NCBI GenBank assembly: GCA_022827345.1
Contig: JAJDTB010000030.1
Span: 1-64,000 of the forward strand
Source: Gemmatimonadota bacterium
Lineage (GTDB): Bacteria; Gemmatimonadota; Gemmatimonadetes; Longimicrobiales; Gaopeijiaceae
Length of the DNA stretch: 64,000 nt
Reading direction: 5' to 3'
The first letter of the stretch is position 1; each line of letters opens with the position of its first letter. A program made the translations under genes and the position numbers. Below the pieces are notes generated by a model, which was not told the origin of the DNA, searched no databases, and saw only the letters and a list, made by a program, of their open reading frames with translations. Shown here in pieces: positions 1-12,111 of this stretch.

Positions 1-449
1 CCGCCAACGTCCGTCCACGTCGCACGGCATCCCGTTTTGGAATGGGGATGTAAAAAGGGGATGATATTAACATCAATTACTCTAAACCGTTGTCATATAT
101 GCAACTTACGAAAACTCGACAGAATAGCTCTGCTATTCGCCCTTCGTCGCGCCCTGCCACCCCGGCGCCTCGGCACTCTCGGTAGCACGCGAACTTCCGG
201 GACGGGACACTAGCGAAAACCACCCTCTGGCCGCTCCCCCGGCGCCTTTCCGACCCTGTCCCGGTCGGCGTCCCGCGCCATCGACTTGTGAAAACCGCAG
301 TGCGGGGGCTACGGTAGCTTGGACGAGCGTCATTGCACCCCGCGCACGGCCAGCTGTCCGCGGTACGACTCCGGGCGCTCCGACCGAGTTCCAGATCGTC
401 GGCGGGTAGACGCTCGCCGGTCCTGCCCACGGTGTGAGACGAGCGGAGA
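1..449. other. Upstream region without a recognisable gene
   Basis: No convincing coding sequence is seen on either strand; the minus-strand open frames here have skewed, low-complexity translations typical of GC-rich shadow frames. The stretch around 48-125 is much more AT-rich than anything nearby and could hold promoter or regulator sites for the efflux operon that starts at 450, but I cannot assign a specific box. Confidence 0.4.
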
Positions 450-1670
450 ATGACTTCGACCGAGAGCCGTTTCTTCCGGGTGGCGATGCGCCCCTCCGTG
501 CCTCTGCTCGCGGCCACTCTGGTGGCCGGCTGTTCCCAAGACGTTCCGGAACCCTCACAGGCCGCCGTGGGAACCCCCCCGTCAATTGCCGTCGGGTCGG
601 AGGCGCCGGACACCGGCCTCGTCCGGTTGACGGAGGCACATGCCCGGACTCTTTCGGTGCGGACTGTAACCGTGTCGCGCGCGCCCGCTCCGTTTGACAT
701 CCAGGTTCCCGGAACGGTGACCCCCGCCCCCGACTACTACGCCGAGGTGAGTGCCCCGTTGAACGGGCGGATCGCGAGCATGGCCGTGCACGAAGGAGAG
801 CCGGTTTCCCGGGAGCAGGTTGTCGCGCAGCTGGAGAGCCTCGAACTGGCGGACCTGGTGTCGAGCTATCACGAAGAGGAAGCGGAGCGCGAGTTCGCCC
901 GGCTTCAGGTCGAACGGTACCAACCTCTCGCGGAGGCGGGCATCAGCCCCGCTTCCGCGCTGGAGGCGGCCCGTGCGGATCTGGCGAGGGCGGTTGCGCG
1001 CTCTGCCGCGGCCCGGATCCGCCTGCGGAGTCTGGGCGTGACCGATGAAGATCTGTCCCGCTGGTATGCTTCCAACGCCGACCGTCCGCTCCTGGCCATT
1101 CGCTCTCCCATCGACGGCACGATCGGTGAGCACCTGATCGAACTCGGCCAATCGGTGATGGCGTACGAGAAGATGATGAGCGTCGTGAATGCCGAGCGTG
1201 TGCTCGTTCAGGCGTTTCTAACCCCGGACGACGCTTCCTGGGTGCGGGCGGGAGATGCGGTCAAGGTGGCGCTGCCCGCCATGCCGGGCCGCGTCTACGA
1301 AGCTTCGGTCATGTCGCTCAGCCCCCTGGTGGGGAAGGGGAGCCGGTCGGTGGTGGCGATCATTCCGCTTGTAGTCAACGGGGGCCTGATACCGGGGCAG
1401 AGCGTCCGCGTCACGGTGACTGCACGGCCGGCCGAACCGGTGATCACGGTTCCGCTTTCCGCCATCGAGTGGGAGGGCGAGACGGCGGTGGTGTTCGTCC
1501 GGGGCGGGGATGCGCTGTCCTGGATCCCGACGCCCGTCGAAATTGCCCGTCTCGGGGACGAGGAAGCCATCATCGAGTCGGGGGTCGACGCCGGCGATGT
1601 CCTGGCCGTGACGCAGGTCTTCACCCTCAAGGCGCTGGCCCGCTTCGCGGAATACGGGGAGGAGCCGTGA
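450..1670 (+). CDS. RND efflux periplasmic adaptor (membrane fusion protein), CusB/CzcB-like lipoprotein
   Basis: This 406-residue protein should bridge an inner-membrane RND permease and an outer-membrane channel in a metal or cation efflux pump. The N-terminus is a lipoprotein signal with a lipobox (LVAGC), so the mature protein would be lipid-anchored at Cys28. The body has the adaptor order: barrel-sandwich half (around PGTVTPAPDYYAEVSAPLNGR), a helical hairpin rich in Glu/Ala/Arg, then the second lipoyl half (SPIDGTIGEHLIELGQ) and beta-barrel. An in-frame ATG at 486 gives a shorter signal peptide and is an equally good start. The permease follows after about 65 bases, so the genes form one operon. 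The metal cannot be read from the sequence; no His-rich metal-binding tail is present. Confidence 0.85.
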   Translation: MTSTESRFFRVAMRPSVPLLAATLVAGCSQDVPEPSQAAVGTPPSIAVGSEAPDTGLVRLTEAHARTLSVRTVTVSRAPAPFDIQVPGTVTPAPDYYAEVSAPLNGRIASMAVHEGEPVSREQVVAQLESLELADLVSSYHEEEAEREFARLQVERYQPLAEAGISPASALEAARADLARAVARSAAARIRLRSLGVTDEDLSRWYASNADRPLLAIRSPIDGTIGEHLIELGQSVMAYEKMMSVVNAERVLVQAFLTPDDASWVRAGDAVKVALPAMPGRVYEASVMSLSPLVGKGSRSVVAIIPLVVNGGLIPGQSVRVTVTARPAEPVITVPLSAIEWEGETAVVFVRGGDALSWIPTPVEIARLGDEEAIIESGVDAGDVLAVTQVFTLKALARFAEYGEEP

Positions 1671-1734
1671 TCCCGCATTCCACGGGGACGGGGCGGATCG
1701 ACACGCCGCCCCGATGCGAAGGGACCGCGATACG

Positions 1735-4816
<3,082 letters not shown>

Positions 4817-6115
4817 ATGCCGCGGGGCTGGTCCGTTCCGATCATCGCCGCCCTTTTGCTTTCCTGTGGTCTCCCCTCGGCGCTCGACGCACAGACGACG
4901 GTCCCCCGGGGCATTCCCCGCTCGATTTCCGTCCGCGATGCGATCGAGTTGGCCGAGGCGCGGAATCCGGCCCTCAACCAGGTCCGGCAGCAGGCGGAGA
5001 TGGCCGGGGCCAGGCGGTGGCAAGCCCTTGGCCTCGAGGCTCCGCTGCTCGGCTATATGAAGGAGGGAATCCCCCTGTCCGACGGCTCGGGCTTTCACGA
5101 GCAGCGGTGGAGTCTTGCGCAGCGCCTCCAGTTTCCGCTGACGACCTGGTACGGCGTCAGCCGCGCGTCCCGCTACGGCAACGCAGCGAACCTCGAAGTG
5201 ACGGCGGGTCACGCCCGGCTGCGGGCTTCCGTCAAGCAGGCGTATGCCGAAGTCGTCTACGCGCGAGAGATCGAGCGCCTGGCGGAAGAGGAACTCCGGC
5301 TGTACTTCGAACTGGAGGAGGCCGTGCAGTTGCGCGTCCAGGTCGGGGAAGCCAGCGGCCTTGAGTCGATGAAGGCCGAAGTCGAAAGGGTGCGGGCGGA
5401 AAACGCGCTGGCAAGGGCGGAGCAGGAACTCACGCAGGCTCGACATGAGCTGCTCGCGATGATGGGCCTCGCTTCCGATTCACTTGCGTGGCCACTCGAA
5501 TTCCCGGATGCGATGGCGTTCGTGGAAGTCGATGTCACACGAGACGAGGTCCTTTCCGGCATCGCCAGCGACTCCGGCCTGCTTTCCGCCGAGGAGAGGC
5601 TGGCGGCCGCCAATGCGGGCGTCAGGGAAGGGTGGAGCCGCCTGCTGCCGGACGTCGAGGTCCAGTACTACCGGCAGGACTTCGGCCAGGGATGGGTGAA
5701 TCATGGGGCACAGGTCGGTCTGCGACTGCCGCTCTGGGCCCCCATCGACGGGCGCGCACGCATCCGCGAAGCGAAGGCGATCGAGCGGAATGCGGCCTGG
5801 GAGGTCGAGGGCACGCGGCTTAACCTCGGTCGAGACGCCGGACGCTCCTGGGCGGGCTACGAAGCCAGCCGCGCCGCCGTCGCTAGGTTCGAGAGCGACA
5901 TTCTCCCACGTTCCGCCGAACTCCTGGAATTGACGCGCGAGGGCTACAGAGTCGGAGAGATCGGCCTCCTGACGCTGCTCGACACGCAGCGCACATACCT
6001 GGACGGCCAGCGCGGCTATTGGGAAGCCGTCCGCGCGTACTATCGCGACCTGATCGCCCTCGAGCGATTCCTGGACCGGGAACTGGTCTTCGGCGCCGAG
6101 GCGTTCAAGGATTAG
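4817..6115 (+). CDS. TolC/CusC-family outer-membrane efflux protein
   Basis: This is the outer-membrane channel of the efflux operon. The region has its own signal peptide (start MPRGWSVPIIAALLLSCG, ending near LDAQ) followed by two repeated outer-membrane efflux halves rich in long amphipathic helices (for example around VYAREIERLAEEELRLYFE, and REGYRVGEIGLLTLLDTQRT near the end). I place the start at the in-frame ATG 4817 because it opens exactly at the signal peptide. However, there is no stop codon between the permease's last helix and this ATG, so a read-through fusion is possible. The ribosome binding site before 4817 is poor. In a fusion the signal peptide could act as an extra membrane segment cleaved by signal peptidase. 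Confidence 0.75.
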   Translation: MPRGWSVPIIAALLLSCGLPSALDAQTTVPRGIPRSISVRDAIELAEARNPALNQVRQQAEMAGARRWQALGLEAPLLGYMKEGIPLSDGSGFHEQRWSLAQRLQFPLTTWYGVSRASRYGNAANLEVTAGHARLRASVKQAYAEVVYAREIERLAEEELRLYFELEEAVQLRVQVGEASGLESMKAEVERVRAENALARAEQELTQARHELLAMMGLASDSLAWPLEFPDAMAFVEVDVTRDEVLSGIASDSGLLSAEERLAAANAGVREGWSRLLPDVEVQYYRQDFGQGWVNHGAQVGLRLPLWAPIDGRARIREAKAIERNAAWEVEGTRLNLGRDAGRSWAGYEASRAAVARFESDILPRSAELLELTREGYRVGEIGLLTLLDTQRTYLDGQRGYWEAVRAYYRDLIALERFLDRELVFGAEAFKD

Positions 6116-6214
6116 CCGAGGCGTGACGGGATTCGGGTTTCCAGCGGCGACCGACCCGACACTTTCAGCGAGTGGCTGCCGATGAGTCAATCCCGCCCGG
6201 CTTTCTCGGCCGCG

Positions 6215-6931
6215 TCAGGGAGCCAGGCTCATTCCGAACACCAGGTAGGCGCGGTCCTGATCCGGATTGAGGATGTAGGACACGCTTAGCGGGATCGCGA
6301 ACGAATCCGTGATCTCCAGCGCCTGGCTCGCGCTCACTCCCAGGTTCACCACTGCAGCTCCCTCGGTTCCGTAGAAGTGGCTGTGCCCCGCCACCATCCC
6401 GGCCACGAGACCGATCTCGGCATCGTCCCCGGCGGCCACGGGCAGGCTCGCTTCGAGGTACAGCGAGTTGTCGTCATCGTTCAACATGCCGCCGAACACC
6501 GATACGGGAAACGTCTCCGGACCGGAGACCGAAAGAGCGAACTCCAGCGTGTGGGCGTCGGTGTACGAGAAGCCGTCCGCCCCCGGCCCCGGGAAGTAGT
6601 AGTCGGTCACTCCCAGGGACAAGGACGCCCCGTTGGACAACGCGAACGTGTAGGTGGCCCAGAGGTCGTTCTCGTTGGCATCGGCGCCGGAGGCCGAGAC
6701 CGAGTAGGAGCCCCAGGCACCGAACTCGAGGCCGCCGACGCCGAAGGTCAGCGCTGGCTGCAGGGAAAGGGACTCTCCGAAGTCGGCGCCGCGCCACACG
6801 TAGCGGCTCACGACATCGGCACCGATGGATACGGATTGGGCACTCGCGGGGCCGGCAACGGCAACGGGTGCCAGGAGGACCGGGAGCCACAGGGCGCGGC
6901 GGGTGAGCGGGGGGCGTCGGCGTGTCGTCAT
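6215..6931 (-). CDS. TorF/Gcw_chp-like outer-membrane porin
   Basis: A 238-residue exported beta-barrel candidate. It has an Arg-rich n-region, a hydrophobic segment and a cleavage site at SAQ. The early mature region contains the SRYVWRG motif typical of the Gcw_chp (TorF-like) family, followed by alternating hydrophobic strands and a terminal Leu-Ala-Pro. Family members are thought to be porins and are often found near ammonium transporters or electron-transfer genes. Its ATG overlaps the stop of the transglutaminase gene by four bases (6928-6931), so it is the last gene of the amtB-led operon. The substrate is unknown. Confidence 0.7.
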   Translation of the reverse strand: MTTRRRPPLTRRALWLPVLLAPVAVAGPASAQSVSIGADVVSRYVWRGADFGESLSLQPALTFGVGGLEFGAWGSYSVSASGADANENDLWATYTFALSNGASLSLGVTDYYFPGPGADGFSYTDAHTLEFALSVSGPETFPVSVFGGMLNDDDNSLYLEASLPVAAGDDAEIGLVAGMVAGHSHFYGTEGAAVVNLGVSASQALEITDSFAIPLSVSYILNPDQDRAYLVFGMSLAP

Positions 6932-7842
6932 TGTCTACTCCTTTGGTACAAGTGGTACTCCATCTGACTGTCTTGGGGGGCGTTCCGTGCCGGCGTTTGC
7001 CGTGTTACGACCACGTGGGCGGTGAGCGAAGAGGTCGCGGTCCCCAGGAACGTACCGCGCACGGGCGGAACGTCCGCGTAGTCCCTGCCGATCGCCACGC
7101 GCAGGTGGCGGTCGTCACAATCGCAATCGTTGGCGGGGTCGAAGCCGATCCAATCCAGCCCGGGCAGCCAGCACTCCACCCACGCGTGGCTCTCGCCGGG
7201 CGACATGTTGTCCCCGTCCGGCCCGAGGTAGCCGGAGATATACCGGGTGGGGATCCCCCAGCTCCGCGCTATCGATGCCATGACATGGGCGTAGTCCTGA
7301 CACACGCCCCGGCCGGTCTCGATTACATGCTCGATCGGAGAGTCCGCGGCGGTGCTCCCGGGCGCGTATTCGAAGACCCGGAAGAGCGTGGATCGCAGTG
7401 CACGGATGCTCGCGAGCGGGTCGGTGCCAGCCTTGATCCCGTTGGCTTCCACGAATCGTGCCAGCAGGGGCGACATGCGGGCGAACCGGCTCGACTGCAG
7501 CATGAGGGACAGTTCCGGCGCGCCCGTCGCCGCATGCAGGGCTTCCCAACCGCCTGCATCCAGACAAGCGGGCAGGGAGGTGGAATGACCCACCTCGACC
7601 CTGGACCGAACGCGGATCAGGAGGGATCGGTGGCTGGCGTGGCGGTCGAAGAAGTGCCCCCGGCTTCCGAACGGGCCGTCGAATTCGAAGGTGGTGCCCC
7701 CGGGATCCGTCTCGATCGAAATGTCCCGGAGCGACTGGCGCCCGTCCTCGATGGGACACACGAAGAGGGTCATGACCGACCCCCGAACCGGAGCGCCGTA
7801 GCGGAATTCGAGGTCGTGGCGGATATCGTAGCGCGTGTTCAC
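6928..7842 (-). CDS. Transglutaminase-like cysteine peptidase/ligase (COG1305 type)
   Basis: This 304-residue protein belongs to the bacterial transglutaminase-like superfamily. It has an N-terminal beta-rich domain (about 1-115) and a catalytic core with the triad in the usual order: Cys181 (GRGVCQDYAH), His219 (ESHAWVECW) and Asp235 (FDPAND). No signal peptide is present, so it is probably cytoplasmic. Its start overlaps the stop of the alpha-E gene (7839-7842), and its stop overlaps the next start, indicating translational coupling. In many genomes this family is linked with alpha-E and circularly permuted ATP-grasp proteins in a predicted peptide-synthesis or peptide-tagging system. The substrate is not established. 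Confidence 0.88.
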   Translation of the reverse strand: MNTRYDIRHDLEFRYGAPVRGSVMTLFVCPIEDGRQSLRDISIETDPGGTTFEFDGPFGSRGHFFDRHASHRSLLIRVRSRVEVGHSTSLPACLDAGGWEALHAATGAPELSLMLQSSRFARMSPLLARFVEANGIKAGTDPLASIRALRSTLFRVFEYAPGSTAADSPIEHVIETGRGVCQDYAHVMASIARSWGIPTRYISGYLGPDGDNMSPGESHAWVECWLPGLDWIGFDPANDCDCDDRHLRVAIGRDYADVPPVRGTFLGTATSSLTAHVVVTRQTPARNAPQDSQMEYHLYQRSRQ

Positions 7843-8816
7843 GCCGGCAGACCCCGTTCCACCGGATAGTTCACATACGTGGCCATCACGAGATCATGCA
7901 GCTTGCGGGCGTCGCGCAACAGATCCGGGAAGGATCCGTCCTCTCCTTCCGGGTCCGAATCGTCCCCGCCGAGGTCCATCTCGACGGTCGCCGCAAGCCG
8001 AATGGCCATGCGGTGCGGTGCGGCAAGGGGATAGCGGGCGCCCTTCGGGTCGATTCCCGACAGCAGCCGCTCGATCCTGTGCACGGCAAAGCGCAGGGAG
8101 CGCGGCACCTCGGGGTTGCGCACGAGAAACGCCAGCGCCGACTCCCGGCGGACCAGGATCGACCGCCGCCGGCGATAGAGTTCGTATGCCCGTGATACGC
8201 GAAGAAGATCCGACCACGACAGGCGCGCGCCCTGGGCCGGTTGCCCCAGCCTTGCCCACGTGTCGAGCAGCACGGTCTGGTGCTGCAGCCGCTCGACGAA
8301 TCGGCCAAGCTCCAGAAAACGCCAGGCGTCGTCTCGCGCCATCATCGCGTCCACCACCCCCGCCAGAAGCCGCAGCCGGTCGATCGCCTCGAGGGCCAGG
8401 GCGGCGGGGCCCTCTGACCAGGCCCTGGAAAAGTCGCAGTCCCGGATCCACATGAAGCCCTGGTTGAGACAGGTCCACACTCTTACCGGCAGCCAGGGGC
8501 GGAGCTGCTTCGCATTCTCCCTGGCCTGCGACCAGCATGAGATCATCGAGTTGGAGTTGGTGTCATCCTCGACGAAGGTGCCGGCGAGCGTGTACGCGTC
8601 GGCGATCAGGAACACCTCCGCCTCGTCCGCGTCCGTGGGCAGCGGCGGCGCCGGATGCCCGAAGGTGCTGTAGAGCACGCGCCAACCGAGCGCCACCTCC
8701 TCGGCCGGCGTATCGACCAGCCGCTCGAGCTGATACTCGAGAAGCCGGGCCGTCTGCTCGGTACGCTCGAGGTAGCGCCCCATCCAGTAGAAGTCGGCGG
8801 CTGCCCTTGCCAGCAT
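7839..8816 (-). CDS. Alpha-E domain protein (DUF403)
   Basis: This 325-residue, mostly helical protein opens with MLARAAADFYWMGRYLERTE, the hallmark of the alpha-E family, whose name reflects conserved Glu residues in alpha helices. Its biochemical role is unknown; genome-context studies place it with circularly permuted ATP-grasp ligases and transglutaminase-like enzymes. Here it lies between exactly those two partners, 14 bases after the ATP-grasp stop and overlapping the transglutaminase start. It has no signal peptide or membrane segment. Confidence 0.88.
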   Translation of the reverse strand: MLARAAADFYWMGRYLERTEQTARLLEYQLERLVDTPAEEVALGWRVLYSTFGHPAPPLPTDADEAEVFLIADAYTLAGTFVEDDTNSNSMISCWSQARENAKQLRPWLPVRVWTCLNQGFMWIRDCDFSRAWSEGPAALALEAIDRLRLLAGVVDAMMARDDAWRFLELGRFVERLQHQTVLLDTWARLGQPAQGARLSWSDLLRVSRAYELYRRRRSILVRRESALAFLVRNPEVPRSLRFAVHRIERLLSGIDPKGARYPLAAPHRMAIRLAATVEMDLGGDDSDPEGEDGSFPDLLRDARKLHDLVMATYVNYPVERGLPA

Positions 8817-8830
8817 CGATCAATGCCCCA

Positions 8831-10363
8831 TTACATTTCCGGCGCATCCCGGGGATGCTGATCACGAAGAATCCAGAGGTCCTTGCACCCGCCCCCCTGG
8901 CTCGAGTTGACAACCAGGCCGCCTTTCCGCAACGCCACCCGGCACAGTCCGCCCGGCGCGATCCGGATGTCGTCCCGGCCCCTCAACACAAAGGGGCGAA
9001 CATCCACGTGGCGGGGCTCGAGGCGGCCGTCCACAAAGCAGCCGGCGCGAGACAGATCGAGCACCGGCTGCGAGATGAAGTTGGTCGGATCGGCCCGCAG
9101 GCGATCGGCGTACGCCTCGCGCTCGGAGGCCGTGCTGTGCGGGCCCACCAACATGCCGTATCCACCCGAGCCGCCCACCTCCTTCACGACGAGATTCTCG
9201 AGGTTGGCCAGCGTGTAGGCGAGTCCGTCGGATTCCCGGCAGAGATGGGTCTCCACATTGGCGAGAATCGGGTCTTCGTCCAGGAAGTAGCGGATGATTC
9301 GCGGTACGTACGAGTACAGCGCCTTGTCGTCCGCCACGCCCGTCCCGGGGGCGTTGGCAATGACCACGTTACCCGTCCGGTAGGCGTTGAAGAGCCCCGG
9401 CACACCGAGGAGCGAGTCCTCGCGAAACACGACCGGATCCAGGAAATCGTCGTCCACGCGGCGGTAGATGACGTCGATTCGCTTCAGTCCCGAGGCCGTG
9501 CGCACGTAGACGACCGCGTCGTGCACCACGAGATCACGCCCCTCGACCAGCTCCGCCCCCATCTCGCCGGCCAGGAAGGCATGCTCATAGTAAGCCGAGT
9601 TGTAGTGGCCGGGAGTGAGGACAGCGACGCGCGGATCGCCGCCCCACGGTCCCAGCGAGGCGAGCGTCGCGTAGAGGCTCTCGGGGTACCGGGAAATCTC
9701 CCGCACTCCCTGCGCCCGGTACAGACGCGGGAAAGCCCGCTTGATCGCGGCCCGGCAGGCCAGCATGTACGATACCCCCGAGGGAACGCGCAGGTTGTCC
9801 TCGAGCACGGCGAACCCTTCGTTGGTGCGGACGATATCGGTGCCGCAGACGGCCACGTAGACATCGTGCGGCACCTTCACGCCCCTCATCTCGACCCGGT
9901 ACTGGGGACAGCCGAGCACGAGGTCGGCGGGCACGATTCCGTCCCGCAGCGATCGCCCCTCGTTGTAGATGTCCCGCAGGAACAGGTTCATCGCCGTCAG
10001 GCGCTGCCGCAGTCCCCGGTCGATGTGGTCCCACTCCGCCGCGGTAAGCACGCGCGGAACGCAGTCGATGGGGATGATGTGCTCGGACATCTTGGTGGCT
10101 CCGAGCACGGTGAAGGTGATGCCCTCGTGGATGAAGCGGCGGGCCACCCCCTCCTGAAGCGTCGACAACTCCTCGGGCGTCGCCGAGGACAGCGATGCCA
10201 CGAGCCGGCGGCACGCCTCGCGTACGGTGCCGTCCGGACGAAAGAGCTCGTCGTAGAACCGTGCCTCCACCTCGTAGTCGGCGAACGCCCCGGACCCGGC
10301 CGAGCAGGCCCGGGGCGCATCGCCGAAGCCGTCGCCCGACGACCCGAAGCTGGAGGCTGTCAC
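8831..10363 (-). CDS. Circularly permuted type 2 ATP-grasp protein
   Basis: A 510-residue predicted carboxylate-amine ligase of the circularly permuted ATP-grasp class (DUF404/DUF407 type). Family features include FYDELFRPDGTVREACRRL near the N-terminus, the conserved block with IPIDCVPRVLTAAEW, and the glycine-rich nucleotide-binding segment EVGGSGGYGMLVGPHST near residue 400. Such enzymes are predicted to form peptide-like bonds; the product is unknown. A GTG start at 10363 lies 18 bases after the amtB stop, so it should be co-transcribed with the ammonium channel. The usual Anbu proteasome-like peptidase partner is absent from this window. Confidence 0.88.
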   Translation of the reverse strand: MTASSFGSSGDGFGDAPRACSAGSGAFADYEVEARFYDELFRPDGTVREACRRLVASLSSATPEELSTLQEGVARRFIHEGITFTVLGATKMSEHIIPIDCVPRVLTAAEWDHIDRGLRQRLTAMNLFLRDIYNEGRSLRDGIVPADLVLGCPQYRVEMRGVKVPHDVYVAVCGTDIVRTNEGFAVLEDNLRVPSGVSYMLACRAAIKRAFPRLYRAQGVREISRYPESLYATLASLGPWGGDPRVAVLTPGHYNSAYYEHAFLAGEMGAELVEGRDLVVHDAVVYVRTASGLKRIDVIYRRVDDDFLDPVVFREDSLLGVPGLFNAYRTGNVVIANAPGTGVADDKALYSYVPRIIRYFLDEDPILANVETHLCRESDGLAYTLANLENLVVKEVGGSGGYGMLVGPHSTASEREAYADRLRADPTNFISQPVLDLSRAGCFVDGRLEPRHVDVRPFVLRGRDDIRIAPGGLCRVALRKGGLVVNSSQGGGCKDLWILRDQHPRDAPEM

Positions 10364-10381
10364 GCTGACCGCTGTCTCCCG

Positions 10382-11794
10382 CTAGTCGCGGTAGTCGGTG
10401 CCGTCCTCCGGATCAACCATGAGGACGAACTCGGGATAGGCGTCGATTCCCAGCTCTGCCGCATCCTGCCCGATCTCCTCGACCTCCCTCGAAACCCGGA
10501 CGCCGACCGTCTTCTCCAGAACCGTCCACAGCACCCACGCGACGGTGAAGACGAAGGCGCCTACGCTCACCACGCCGATCAGCTGCGTGGTGAAGGAGGC
10601 TCCAACCGAGAAGCTGGCGGCCAGCGTGCCCCAGATCCCCGCGAAGAGGTGAGCAGGCACGGCGCCGACCACGTCGTCGATCCGGCGCGTTTCGAGGAAC
10701 CTCAGGCCCGCGGTGCAGAACACGGCTCCCACGGCACCGATCAGTACCGCCAGTTTCGCGTCCTGGACATCGGGTGCGGCCGTGATCGCCACCAGCCCCG
10801 CGATCGCGCCGTTCAGGCCGGCGAAGAGATCCACCCGCCCGAGGATCGGCCTCGACACGCAGATCGCCGTGACCACGCCGGCCGCGGCGGCCAGGTTGGT
10901 GTTGACGATCACGTTGCTCATCAGGACGGCGTTGGCCGCGCTGTCCAGCGCGAGCACCGAGCCTCCGTTGAAGCCGAACCACCCCAGCCAGAGGATGAAC
11001 ACTCCCAGCGTGACCGCCGGAATGTTGGACGGAGGCGTCAGCTTCACGGATCCGTCCTTGCGGAACTTGCCCCACCTGGGGCCGACGACCAGCGCTCCCG
11101 CGAGCGCCGCCCAGCCACCGGTCGAGTGCACGATCGTGGATCCCGCGAAGTCGGTGAATCCCATCTCGCCGAGCCATCCGCCGCCCCAAGTCCAAGCGCC
11201 GATGATCGGATAGATGATCGCGGTGAGGACCGCGGTGAAGCCGAAGAAGGCCCAGAGGTTGACCCGCTCGGCCAGTGCCCCGGAAACGATCGAGGCGGTC
11301 GTCGCCACGAAGACCATCTGGAAGAACCAGTCGGAGGTGACGGCGTACCCGTTGTCCACCACCGCGGCCAGCGCGCCCTCGTCCCCGCCGATCAGTGCGA
11401 GCTCATCGGCGGACGGCCCGTAGAAGAAATCGAGCTTGCCGATGAAGCCGCTCACGTCGGTGTACATCAGCCCGTAGCCGATGACGAAGTAGGCCAGTCC
11501 CGCAATCGCGTACAGGCCAATGTTCTTCAGACAGATCACCGACGCGTTCTTCGACCGGACGGATCCGGATTCCAGCATCGTGAATCCGGCGCACACCCAC
11601 ATCACCAGCGCTCCCCAGATCAGGAACGAAAAGGTGTTGAGGATGAAGCCCGTGTCCGACACGGCCTCCTGGGCGGCCAATGCGCCCGGCCAGGCGGCCA
11701 GGGCGAGCACCGCCAACAATCCGGCCATGAGGGCCGTCCTTCCCGCCCGGGCGTTCCGAAGTGTGAAAGGGGATGGAATTCGGTTGACGTTCAT
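10382..11794 (-). CDS. amtB: Ammonium transporter (Amt family) with signal peptide
   Basis: This ammonium/ammonia channel of the inner membrane has about 470 residues. I chose the ATG at 11794 because a GGAGAAG ribosome binding site precedes it and the protein then begins with a signal peptide ending near ALAAQEA, as in enteric AmtB. The core has the Amt signature (DFAGSTIVHSTGGWAALAG, including the first pore His) and the second pore His in VPAHLFAGIWG, with about eleven membrane helices. It heads an apparent operon of five genes ending with the porin at 6215. No glnK (PII) gene is next to it, which is unusual for amtB. No clear sigma-54 or NtrC site was found upstream. Confidence 0.93.
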   Translation of the reverse strand: MNVNRIPSPFTLRNARAGRTALMAGLLAVLALAAWPGALAAQEAVSDTGFILNTFSFLIWGALVMWVCAGFTMLESGSVRSKNASVICLKNIGLYAIAGLAYFVIGYGLMYTDVSGFIGKLDFFYGPSADELALIGGDEGALAAVVDNGYAVTSDWFFQMVFVATTASIVSGALAERVNLWAFFGFTAVLTAIIYPIIGAWTWGGGWLGEMGFTDFAGSTIVHSTGGWAALAGALVVGPRWGKFRKDGSVKLTPPSNIPAVTLGVFILWLGWFGFNGGSVLALDSAANAVLMSNVIVNTNLAAAAGVVTAICVSRPILGRVDLFAGLNGAIAGLVAITAAPDVQDAKLAVLIGAVGAVFCTAGLRFLETRRIDDVVGAVPAHLFAGIWGTLAASFSVGASFTTQLIGVVSVGAFVFTVAWVLWTVLEKTVGVRVSREVEEIGQDAAELGIDAYPEFVLMVDPEDGTDYRD

Positions 11795-12111
11795 GGCTTC
11801 TCCAAGTGCGCGGTGGCGTTCACGAAAAGAGGGGACCGGCGCCTCCGGAGTCGCCGTGTCCCGGCAATCGTCAGGTGTCACAAAGCGATTTGTGGAGACA
11901 ATGGGTGTTGGGCCACATCGGCGCAAGGGCAGAGGGTCAGTTTGGCGCCGCCCCCGGAGGGGCGCCGGGCGGGGCTTCCAGTCGCGGGTCTTGACGCACT
12001 TGGGGCGCTGTCCTTCACTTTGGCTTCACCCGGTCGACGCGGCGGACACGCCCGTCACACGTGAGCCGGATATTGCCGGAGGGGGAAGACCCGCCCGAGA
12101 TTGGAGCCGAA
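11795..12111. other. Divergent intergenic region between amtB and a porin gene
   Basis: This 317-base region holds the promoters for both divergent genes. A stem-loop lies at 11944-11966 (GGCG with CGCC and CCCC with GGGG arms around a CGGA loop, with a three-base bulge); it has no T-run and is not an intrinsic terminator. I found no convincing sigma-54 box. Confidence 0.4.
11991..12019 (+). promoter_or_regulatory. Possible sigma-70-type promoter for the porin gene
   Basis: TTGACG (11991-11996), 17 bases, then TTCACT (12014-12019). The -35 box is close to consensus and the -10 box is weak. It lies about 90 bases before the porin ATG. This is a pattern match only. Confidence 0.3.

Noticed and set aside
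77-700. A 207-codon minus-strand frame at the left edge
   Set aside because: It overlaps the start of the adaptor gene and its translation has no domain, signal or normal composition.
11800-11990. Sigma-54/NtrC promoter for amtB
   Set aside because: The nearest GCAA...GTGTCA match has wrong spacing between the -12 and -24 elements.
8537-12064. An open frame of 1175 codons on the plus strand
   Set aside because: It runs antisense to amtB, the ATP-grasp gene and alpha-E, all with clear family motifs; its translation has no recognisable domain and shows GC-rich shadow composition.
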